5,299 nt of DNA from Bacteroidota bacterium (GTDB taxonomy: Bacteria > Bacteroidota > Bacteroidia > Chitinophagales > LD1). Of this stretch, positions 1 to 5,299 are shown in pieces. The stretch covers positions 3,221 through 8,519 of the forward strand of contig PLSN01000163.1 in assembly GCA_003165135.1 (NCBI GenBank), written 5' to 3'. The translations under genes were made by a program, and so were the position numbers. Below the pieces are notes generated by a model. That model ran no database searches and had not been told where the DNA came from. It saw nothing but the letters and a program-made list of their open reading frames with translations. Every line of letters begins with the position of its first letter. The stretch's first letter is position 1.

Positions 1-50
1 ATTTGTTCTTTAAAGAAGCTTAACAGTTTATAAAAAAGCCTGTCTATATT

Positions 51-1577
51 TTACGAATTCCTAAAAAAGCATTTCATGATATCTGATTTGGTTTTAGTCC
101 TGTCATGTTTGGCAATGTATGGGATCGTGACCTTCAACGCAGCGTGGATGTCTGCATTGTAGACGTATTTCTTAGCAAATAATCCTAGTAGGTCTTCAGT
201 ACCCACGATCAGCGGCCCTATGCGCAGTGTAGCGCCCCAGCTGATATTGCCCATCACATCTACAGAGAGCGGGAGGTAGGCACCTACCCATAGAATGTCA
301 TATTTAGGCGTGACGGTAAAGGTCGAAACCTGATGCAGCATATTATGCTGAGGTGACATATCGGCAGATATCATAGCAGAGCCATTTACCCCGAAGCCTT
401 TTGCGATATTGTAGTCAATGAACATATTGAAACGGGTAGGCAACCAGAGAGTGAAATAACTTTTGCTCGTTTGCAATGCCTGAAACCGTGCACGTATGGT
501 GTCATCGAAACTTTGTATTCCATTTGGAAATTTCGCATTGTTGACATCCCAGTTCTGGATATTGGCATAAAAGTTCTCGCTGTACTCACCTCGCCTGAAC
601 CGCATCGCACCAAAGTCAATGACAGAAAACCCAACAGCGATCTTATATCTATTCTTGCTATAGTCACGGTCCTGATTCGGGCAGCGCATGACCTCGCCCT
701 CAGGCCTCCACTCATATATAGCGCCCAGATCAGCCGCCGCACTCGGGCTGGCGTACTTATAGGCGAATACATTATTCAGATAGCTGGTCACATCAGATTG
801 GATAGCCTGAGCGGAATATCCCCGTGATGTGATCAGGCCCTGAGAATAGGCATAGTTGAAACTTGAGTTTGATATACTGAGTGTACCATAGTTGCTCCAC
901 TGGTAGTTAAGGTTATTGCCATCGGCATATGCTCCGGCCAGTGGCTGCAGTAGTTTTAGCGTGCCACCTGTTTTGATCATATGGGCTCCTTTGTCGTAGA
1001 CCACACGGGAGTATGTGATTCCATAGTCATTCCATGCGGCGGCCTTGACAGAGAGATTGGTATTGCTGAGTTGTTTGCCGATAAAGTGGGTGACGGTGTC
1101 AGCTTTGGTCCCTACGCCATAGTATGCTATACGGGCAAATTGCTGATTGACATGGTCGGCATCAAAAATAAAATTCGTATGCCATGTGAACGCGATAGCA
1201 TTTTTGTTCTTGTTATTCTTCTTGCCAAATGAAAACATGAACGATAATGGCCCTTGTATCTGTGTACCGACGAAAGCTCTCTTTGGCAGGCCGTTTATGC
1301 GCTCCTTCAGATAGTCAGACTGAAAGTTAGGGTCATTGAAGTCAGAAGAATGATATATGGTCTGCCTGCTCAGACCTACATAATTATTGTTTACATTGGC
1401 TGCCACACCGATCAGGTTGATGTCGACGAGAAATCTATTGTCAGCTATCGCCGGATTATAATCCACGTTGGTTACTCCACTGTACGGGCTGCTCCTCAGG
1501 CCAAGAAAGAATTGTGCATGTGCATTAAATCCAACTGAGGCGGTCAATACTACTATTAAGATGCGCTGTCTGATCAT
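51..1577 (-). CDS. DUF5723-like outer-membrane beta-barrel protein
   Basis: Predicted 508-residue protein exported to the outer membrane; molecular function unknown. Residues 1-21 form a signal peptide (basic MIRQR, hydrophobic ILIVVLTASVGF, then AHA|Q cleavage after A21) without a lipobox cysteine. The mature N-terminus (about 32-69) has the family's opening pattern, YSGVTNVDYNPAIADNRF followed by an NVNNNYVGL stretch. Alternating polar/aromatic segments through the middle suit beta-strands, the block around 282-292 (DLGAIYEWRPE) is typical of the family, and the C-terminal barrel strands include GATLRIGPLIVGTEDLLGLF (448-467) and NADIHAALKVTIPY (474-487). The last 21 residues are basic and carry no OmpA-like peptidoglycan-binding domain, which some relatives as I recall them have. 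No other ATG lies in frame for at least 30 bases upstream, and this start gives a good signal peptide. The gene is transcribed divergently from the cyclase gene. Family assignment is by pattern recognition and fairly sure; a role is not. Confidence 0.85.
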   Translation of the reverse strand: MIRQRILIVVLTASVGFNAHAQFFLGLRSSPYSGVTNVDYNPAIADNRFLVDINLIGVAANVNNNYVGLSRQTIYHSSDFNDPNFQSDYLKERINGLPKRAFVGTQIQGPLSFMFSFGKKNNKNKNAIAFTWHTNFIFDADHVNQQFARIAYYGVGTKADTVTHFIGKQLSNTNLSVKAAAWNDYGITYSRVVYDKGAHMIKTGGTLKLLQPLAGAYADGNNLNYQWSNYGTLSISNSSFNYAYSQGLITSRGYSAQAIQSDVTSYLNNVFAYKYASPSAAADLGAIYEWRPEGEVMRCPNQDRDYSKNRYKIAVGFSVIDFGAMRFRRGEYSENFYANIQNWDVNNAKFPNGIQSFDDTIRARFQALQTSKSYFTLWLPTRFNMFIDYNIAKGFGVNGSAMISADMSPQHNMLHQVSTFTVTPKYDILWVGAYLPLSVDVMGNISWGATLRIGPLIVGTEDLLGLFAKKYVYNADIHAALKVTIPYIAKHDRTKTKSDIMKCFFRNS

Positions 1578-1606
1578 ACCCCATGTTTTCGTGATGTAAA
1601 AAAGAG

Positions 1607-1706
1607 GTAGTGAACTGTGGCATGAGAAATGTCTTTTGCGCTATGAGATAATGAGCACAGGTTCTGATTTTAGAACGCATATCTCATGATCTTAGTATTT
1701 CACTAC
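1607..1706. repeat. Nested inverted repeats, possible hairpin or operator
   Basis: Three nested pairs can be read directly: GTAGTGAA (1607-1614) with TTCACTAC (1699-1706); ATGAGATA (1643-1650) with TATCTCAT (1680-1687); and GTTCT (1661-1665) with AGAAC (1672-1676). The right middle arm can instead pair with CATGAGAAATG (1621-1631) against CATATCTCATG (1678-1688), 10 of 11 bases, so two folds exclude each other. The element lies 30-129 bases upstream of the barrel gene start and could be part of its 5' leader. Function is unknown. Individual arms are short enough that chance is possible. Confidence 0.4.
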
Positions 1707-1745
1707 TATAGGGTTGGGTTGTGAATATAAACTTCCGCCAGGTGA

Positions 1746-1755
1746 GAACATGTTC
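1746..1755. promoter_or_regulatory. Perfect 10-bp palindrome GAACATGTTC
   Basis: GAACATGTTC is a perfect dyad in the divergent intergenic region, about 140 bases before the cyclase start. Preceded by A at 1745 it includes the pentamer AGAAC, which also occurs at 1672-1676 and 1797-1801, with the inverse GTTCT at 1661-1665. This is the kind of spacing and symmetry seen at sites for dimeric DNA-binding regulators, but no regulator is identified and the assignment is inference only. Confidence 0.25.
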
Positions 1756-1889
1756 CTTTTGATAAGATGCGATCCGGATGACTGAAGGTTGCATAAAGAA
1801 CTTTTTTTGCCTGAGTTGACTGCTTGTGTCAGGACGCGCTATATCTACTATTCGGCACACTTAATATATTTTATTAATTTCAGCACTGT

Positions 1890-1897
1890 AAATACCA
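1890..1897 (+). promoter_or_regulatory. A-rich translation leader AAATACCA before the cyclase start
   Basis: AAATACCA sits directly against the ATG at 1898, downstream of an AT-rich tract containing ATATATTTT (1864-1872). There is no Shine-Dalgarno sequence, as is usual in Bacteroidota, where A-rich unstructured leaders mark starts. The same octamer recurs two bases before the propeller gene start (3892-3899). An in-frame TAA at 1889-1891 shows that translation cannot begin farther upstream. Confidence 0.35.
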
Positions 1898-3799
1898 ATG
1901 GAAAACATAGCTGAAATAAAACAACTCATCAACAGTCCGGGTAAAACGGATACTGAGCGGGCTTCACTATGGAACCAACTCAGTGCACTTTATGCCGATT
2001 CCGATATAACTGAGGCCATACGCTCAGCTGATAATGCCCTCACTCTCGCCTTGTCTATAAATGACCAGCATAATGCCGCAGAAGCCAATGAAAATAAAGG
2101 CAAGCTTTCTATAAAAAAAGGGGATAATCTCGATGCATTATTTCGATTTTCGGAGGCACTGAAAATATGGGAAGACCTGACTGATATTCCCCGTGCATTA
2201 GCATTGTTGAAACGCATGGGGAATATAAGCCTCCGGTCCGGCAATTATCCTCAGGCCATAGAATTTTATCAGCGTGCTCTTACTCAGCTCAAGGCTAATG
2301 GTGACGATAAAGGTATGGCAGATATCAGCACGAACCTGGGCATTACTTATGGGTTTCAGGGTAAATATGCTGAGTCGCTGACCTGTCACTATAAGGCGCT
2401 ACTTATCTACGAGGAGCAGAAAAACACGGAACGTATCTGTCGTTCGCTGCTGAATATCGGCAGTGTGCAAAGTAATCAGGGCAATAAGGAAGAGGCTCTG
2501 AAAGTGTATCTGAGGGCGATAGTATACAGTGAAGAAAAAGATTATAAGGACATAAGTTCAAACTTGTACGGTAATATTGGTAATATATATGAATCGCAGG
2601 GAAACTTGCTTAAGGCTATGGACTATCAGACCAAAGGTCTGAAGGTAAGAGAAGAATTAGGGGATAAGGAAGGATTGAGCTTATCTTATATCAATATAGG
2701 GAAAATATACAATGCTCAGGGAGATGAACTCAAAGCATTAGATTACTATAATCAGTCAATGGCGATCAAGGAAGAACTGCGTGATAAAAAAGGGATAATA
2801 GATTGTAATATTGCGATAGGAGCACTGTACGAAAAAGAAGGAGAATATAATAAGGCAGAGCCATACATTCAAAAGGCTATAAAGCTGGCAACCAATATCG
2901 GCGCAAAAGCTTCAATCCGTGATGCTTGCAGGGTACTCACACTGATATACAGCGAACAGAAGCAGTTTGAGCGGGCATACGAGACTCAAAAAAAATATTT
3001 CGAGCTTGACAATGAACTCAACAATGCCGCTGCTGCGCATCAGATAGCGCAAATCACTACTCAGCATGAGATGGAGCAGAAAGTAAGAGAGACGGAACTG
3101 GAGAGGGCTAAAAATGCTGAACTAAAGAGTGCTTACGATCAGATAGAGGCAGAGAAGAAGCGCTCTGATGAACTCTTGCTCAATATTTTGCCTGCTCATG
3201 TAGCGCAAGAGCTAAAAGAGACAGGCCGTACAGAACCTCAAAGTTTTGATCAGGTCACAATACTCTTCACCGACATTAAGGGCTTTACAAAACTAAGTGA
3301 ACGACTAACGGCAAAGGAGCTTGTCCTGCTCATCGACGAATGTTTCCGCGCATACGACCGCATTATAGCCCGATATCCCATCGAAAAAATCAAAGTGATC
3401 GGAGATGCCTATATGTGTGCCGGAGGTATACCGATAGCTAATACAACTAATCCAGTGGATGTTGTCAATGCGGCATTAGATATCCAAAAGTTTATGCTTG
3501 AGTTTGCTGAAGCAAAACGTCGAGATGGGCTGCCGTATTTCGAAGTCAGACTTGGGGTACATACAGGTCCTGTAGTAGCGGGGATCATCGGTGAGCGTAA
3601 GTTCGCATATGATATCTGGGGTGATGCTGTGAATATAGCCAGCCGCATGGAGTCGAGCGGTGAGCCCGGCAAAGTCAATATCTCAGGTACTACATATGAG
3701 TTGGTCAAAGATTCTTTTGACTGTACTCATCGGGGCAAAGTGGAGGCCAAATATAAGGGCGCTGTTGACATGTATTTTGTAAATGGCAGGGTGCATTAG
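1898..3799 (+). CDS. TPR-repeat class III adenylate cyclase
   Basis: Predicted 633-residue cytoplasmic enzyme making cAMP from ATP; it has no signal peptide or membrane segment. Residues about 23-377 form nine TPR-like units at a 40-residue pitch (glycines at 68, 108, 148, 188, 228, 268, 308; alanines near 80, 120, 200, 240, 280, 320, 360). About 385-425 is a charged coiled coil, followed by the linker helix SDELLLNILPAHVAQELK (423-440), which resembles cyclase-transducing elements. The catalytic domain spans about 450-633. Metal-binding aspartates are D459 (FTDIKGFT) and D503 (IGDAYM). K499 and D572 match the adenine-selecting Lys/Asp pair rather than the Glu/Cys of guanylate cyclases. N579, R583 and K620 match the transition-state residues, so the domain should be active as a homodimer. 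An in-frame stop at 1889-1891 fixes the ATG at 1898 as the first possible. Automatic annotation may call it a guanylate cyclase. The TPR ligand or partner is unknown. Confidence 0.93.
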   Translation: MENIAEIKQLINSPGKTDTERASLWNQLSALYADSDITEAIRSADNALTLALSINDQHNAAEANENKGKLSIKKGDNLDALFRFSEALKIWEDLTDIPRALALLKRMGNISLRSGNYPQAIEFYQRALTQLKANGDDKGMADISTNLGITYGFQGKYAESLTCHYKALLIYEEQKNTERICRSLLNIGSVQSNQGNKEEALKVYLRAIVYSEEKDYKDISSNLYGNIGNIYESQGNLLKAMDYQTKGLKVREELGDKEGLSLSYINIGKIYNAQGDELKALDYYNQSMAIKEELRDKKGIIDCNIAIGALYEKEGEYNKAEPYIQKAIKLATNIGAKASIRDACRVLTLIYSEQKQFERAYETQKKYFELDNELNNAAAAHQIAQITTQHEMEQKVRETELERAKNAELKSAYDQIEAEKKRSDELLLNILPAHVAQELKETGRTEPQSFDQVTILFTDIKGFTKLSERLTAKELVLLIDECFRAYDRIIARYPIEKIKVIGDAYMCAGGIPIANTTNPVDVVNAALDIQKFMLEFAEAKRRDGLPYFEVRLGVHTGPVVAGIIGERKFAYDIWGDAVNIASRMESSGEPGKVNISGTTYELVKDSFDCTHRGKVEAKYKGAVDMYFVNGRVH

Positions 3800-3826
3800 A
3801 CTGTTGGGAGTATATTATCCTTGTTT

Positions 3827-3852
3827 TACTGATTATTTACTACATATCAGTA
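3827..3852 (+). terminator. Weak hairpin after the cyclase gene, possible terminator or operator
   Basis: TACTGAT (3827-3833) and ATCAGTA (3846-3852) form a perfect 7-bp inverted repeat with a 12-base loop, starting 27 bases after the cyclase stop and followed by the T-rich run TTCTTTTA. Only two of seven pairs are G-C, so it would be a poor intrinsic terminator. It could equally be a dyad in the promoter region of the propeller gene, or chance. Confidence 0.2.
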
Positions 3853-3891
3853 TTCTTTTATAAATGTTTCATATATTTATTTTTACTAAAC

Positions 3892-3899
3892 AAATACCA
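3892..3899 (+). promoter_or_regulatory. A-rich translation leader AAATACCA before the propeller gene start
   Basis: The same octamer as before the cyclase gene lies two bases from the ATG at 3902, again downstream of an AT-rich tract beginning ATATATTTA (3871-3879). No Shine-Dalgarno sequence is present. An in-frame TAA at 3887-3889 rules out an upstream start. The rest of the 102-bp gap shows no convincing -33/-7 promoter pair. Confidence 0.35.
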
Positions 3900-3901
3900 T
3901 T

Positions 3902-5167
3902 ATGAAATCAAACTCTTCTCATGTTTTTTTTAGGGTCTTAACGGCCATAATAATTTTACCTTTTGGGGGTCGTGCACAGCATGTCAAAAGCCTGGAAACT
4001 TTTAATTCTGATGCAGTTTCTATTATTGACATAGTGAACCCTGCCAAAGTTTGGGTAGGGACGAATAGCGCCGGATGTGGTGTGTACGCAGCGGGAGCAT
4101 GGACTATTTTTGATAGTACCAATACACCTATGGAGAGTGATAATGTCACTGCTATTTGTTTATATCCAATCAGTGGTGTGCTGCATTCTTTTATGGGTAC
4201 GACCCATGGTGTATTTTATAAATACGGAACTACTTGGGATTCTCTTTCTGCATTACCGAATCTCGATGTAACTGGCATTGCAAAGTCGCTCAATGATAGC
4301 CTTTGGGTGAGCACAGGGGCAGGCGTCTCACTCTATAGCGGTACAGCATTACAGCATTTGGCTGATTATACTACGGCTAATTCTAACCTGCCTGATAGTG
4401 CCATCTCATGTATGCAAGCTAATATAAGCAATAGCCTCGGATATGCAGCAGGTACGCCAGCTGATGGATTTTTCTATACACTGGATGGTATTTCTTATAC
4501 TCACACTACTGTCGCATCAGGCGGACTGGTAGATGATCGTGTCAACTGTATCTATACTGCAGCTGGCGGAGGTACCTATTATATAGGTACAGTAGGAGGT
4601 CTATCAGTATGCAGCTCTGGATGCACCAACTATACTATTACGAATGGCCTGCCGGCCAATGATATCTCTACACTCACTATGGACTGTGAAAACCGGCTCT
4701 GGATAGGTACCCGGAACAGTGGACTGTCTATCTATAATGGTTCTACTTTTCAGACGATAGATACATCAAATGGATTACCAACAAACAAGATCACATCTAT
4801 CAGCTGTGATACTACCTGTCACTGCTGGATCGGCACGGCTGACAAAGGCATCATTATTATCGACTCATCACTCACTCAGCAAAACACTGTGAACCTGCCT
4901 ACAGGGATTGCTAACCTTAGTCCAGCTAAATCCGTATCTATCTACCCTCAGCCTGCCTCTACTCAGGTTACATTTGGCCTGTCACCTGATGCAGGTCAGT
5001 TGCAGCTCTCCGTTATTGACCTAAGCGGACGGATTATTCTGAGCCAAGAGATCACTGCCCCAAAGCAGGTCATTAATGTAGAAAATATACAAAACGGACT
5101 ATACTTGTACAGTATCTCTAATTCAGGCAGCTCTGTCTATAAAGGGAAACTTCTCATCGCTCATTAA
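3902..5167 (+). CDS. Secreted two-component-regulator-type beta-propeller protein with T9SS sorting domain
   Basis: Predicted 421-residue secreted or cell-surface protein. Residues 1-25 are a signal peptide (hydrophobic core VLTAIIILPFGG, cleavage GRA|Q) with no lipobox. Residues about 48-330 hold roughly seven Reg_prop-like blades, recognised by WVGT (51), a degenerate FMGT (97), LWVST (134), a degenerate YAAGT (181), YYIGT (226), LWIGT (266) and CWIGT (308), with the NGLPxNxI linker clear at 248-255 and 289-297. Seven blades would close one propeller. Residues about 343-421 are a type A T9SS C-terminal domain: SVSIYPQPAS (344-353), VIDLSGRIIL (371-380), NGLYLYSI (398-405) and the terminal KGKLLIAH. 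In Bacteroidota such propellers usually form the periplasmic sensor of hybrid histidine kinases; here there is no membrane segment, Y_Y_Y domain or kinase, so it acts alone outside the cell. Ligand and role are unknown. It lies 102 bp downstream of the cyclase gene on the same strand and ends at a strong terminator. Confidence 0.88.
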   Translation: MKSNSSHVFFRVLTAIIILPFGGRAQHVKSLETFNSDAVSIIDIVNPAKVWVGTNSAGCGVYAAGAWTIFDSTNTPMESDNVTAICLYPISGVLHSFMGTTHGVFYKYGTTWDSLSALPNLDVTGIAKSLNDSLWVSTGAGVSLYSGTALQHLADYTTANSNLPDSAISCMQANISNSLGYAAGTPADGFFYTLDGISYTHTTVASGGLVDDRVNCIYTAAGGGTYYIGTVGGLSVCSSGCTNYTITNGLPANDISTLTMDCENRLWIGTRNSGLSIYNGSTFQTIDTSNGLPTNKITSISCDTTCHCWIGTADKGIIIIDSSLTQQNTVNLPTGIANLSPAKSVSIYPQPASTQVTFGLSPDAGQLQLSVIDLSGRIILSQEITAPKQVINVENIQNGLYLYSISNSGSSVYKGKLLIAH

Positions 5168-5236
5168 ATGGTCTTGATTCTTAGCGGCCAACTGACAGGT
5201 ACTGCTTTTACTCGAATACGATCCACAACAAAATTG

Positions 5237-5263
5237 AAAAACCTCTGCATTGCAGAGGTTTTT
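5237..5263. terminator. Strong bidirectional intrinsic terminator
   Basis: The left arm AAAAACCTCTGCA (5237-5249) is perfectly complementary to TGCAGAGGTTTTT (5251-5263). Allowing for a minimal loop, this gives about a 12-bp stem with an ATT loop. On the plus strand the stem runs into TTTTTCTTT; on the minus strand it ends in a run of five T followed by CAATTTT. It lies 69 bases after the propeller gene stop and 12 bases beyond the 3' end of the minus-strand tRNA, so it can end both converging transcripts. Confidence 0.9.
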
Positions 5264-5275
5264 CTTTGTCGGTAG

Positions 5276-5299
5276 TTGGCCCAGCTGGATTCGAACCAA
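5276..5299 (-). tRNA. tRNA 3' end, partial, probably tRNA-Gln
   Basis: Read on the minus strand, the right edge gives TTGG, T-loop TTCGAAT, T-stem CCAGC, acceptor strand TGGGCCA (5277-5283) and discriminator A (5276). The T-loop has the expected TTCGA core, and the T-stem pairs as G-C, G-C, T-A and a T-G wobble, with the fifth pair outside the window. CCA is not encoded (CTA follows). The D-arm, anticodon arm and 5' acceptor strand lie beyond the edge. The acceptor strand implies a gene beginning TGGCCCA; a U1-A72 end is characteristic of tRNA-Gln, and the sequence resembles Bacteroidota tRNA-Gln genes from memory, but the anticodon is not visible, so identity is tentative. Confidence 0.85.

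Larger units (their letters stand above)
1578..1897. other. Divergent intergenic region, no gene, several inverted repeats
   Basis: These 320 bases separate the divergent barrel and cyclase genes and must hold both promoters. No coding ORF is credible; the ATG-led ORFs I read here are 9-12 codons long. I could not find a clean Bacteroidota promoter (TTG, then TAnnTTTG about 20 bases later) on either strand. The left half (1607-1706) holds nested inverted repeats. The right half has a perfect 10-bp palindrome GAACATGTTC (1746-1755), an 8-bp palindrome ATCCGGAT (1772-1779), and a T-run (1802-1808). The last 40 bases before the cyclase ATG are strongly AT-rich. Confidence 0.7.

Noticed and set aside
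6..17. TTCTTTAAAGAA palindrome downstream of the barrel gene as a terminator
   Set aside because: It is AT-only apart from one G-C pair per side, has no loop and no suitable T-run on the minus strand, so it is not a credible intrinsic terminator.
386..1538. Several long open frames within the barrel gene in other frames and on the opposite strand
   Set aside because: They lie wholly inside the well-supported minus-strand barrel gene and their translations show no recognisable domain or signal; they are shadows of it.
1622..1689. Two overlapping tiny frames (9 and 12 codons) joined by TAATG in the intergenic region
   Set aside because: Too short to distinguish from chance, with no leader-peptide features such as runs of one codon, and no downstream gene in the right place on that strand.
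1816..1845. TTGACT, 18-base spacer, TATATC upstream of the cyclase gene, like an E. coli sigma-70 promoter
   Set aside because: Bacteroidota primary promoters use TTG and TAnnTTTG; the downstream box TATATCTA matches only part of this, so a promoter cannot be supported here without transcript data.
1990..2389. Minus-strand open frames inside the TPR region, and a similar one at 3409-3708
   Set aside because: They overlap a gene whose protein matches known domains end to end, and their products look like noise.
1898..3799. Calling the cyclase a guanylate cyclase
   Set aside because: The purine-selecting positions are Lys499 and Asp572, not the Glu and Cys expected of guanylate cyclases.
3902..5167. 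Calling the propeller protein a two-component sensor kinase
   Set aside because: It has no membrane segment, Y_Y_Y domain, histidine kinase or response-regulator domain, and it ends in a T9SS sorting domain.

Overview
The window looks like chromosomal DNA of a Bacteroidota bacterium, probably of the Chitinophagia/Sphingobacteriia type. Three things point there: a DUF5723-type outer-membrane protein, a secreted propeller protein ending in a type IX secretion (T9SS) sorting domain, and A-rich translation starts without Shine-Dalgarno sequences. It reads as ordinary housekeeping/accessory sequence. I see no phage, transposon, CRISPR array or defence system.

Layout, left to right. Positions 51-1577 (minus) hold a complete DUF5723-like outer-membrane barrel gene with a signal peptide. 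A 320-bp divergent intergenic region (1578-1897) follows; it has no gene but is rich in inverted repeats. Positions 1898-3799 (plus) encode a soluble protein of nine TPR units at a strict 40-residue pitch, then a coiled coil, then a class III nucleotide cyclase domain whose specificity residues predict adenylate cyclase. After a 102-bp AT-rich gap, 3902-5167 (plus) encodes a secreted protein of about seven two-component-regulator-type propeller blades with a C-terminal T9SS sorting domain. A strong, near-symmetric hairpin terminator at 5237-5263 separates it from the 3' end of a minus-strand tRNA gene, probably tRNA-Gln, cut by the right edge.

The cyclase is the one clear signalling component: the TPR array presumably binds a partner and passes a signal through the coiled coil to control cAMP synthesis in the cytoplasm. 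The other two proteins act at or beyond the outer membrane. Nothing in the sequence proves that the three genes share a pathway. The cyclase and propeller genes are co-oriented and share a similar AT-rich leader ending in AAATACCA just before the ATG, so they may share expression logic. No previously undescribed system can be demonstrated here. The best leads are the TPR-gated cyclase architecture, the recurring cysteines in the propeller, and the nested inverted repeats in the divergent intergenic region.
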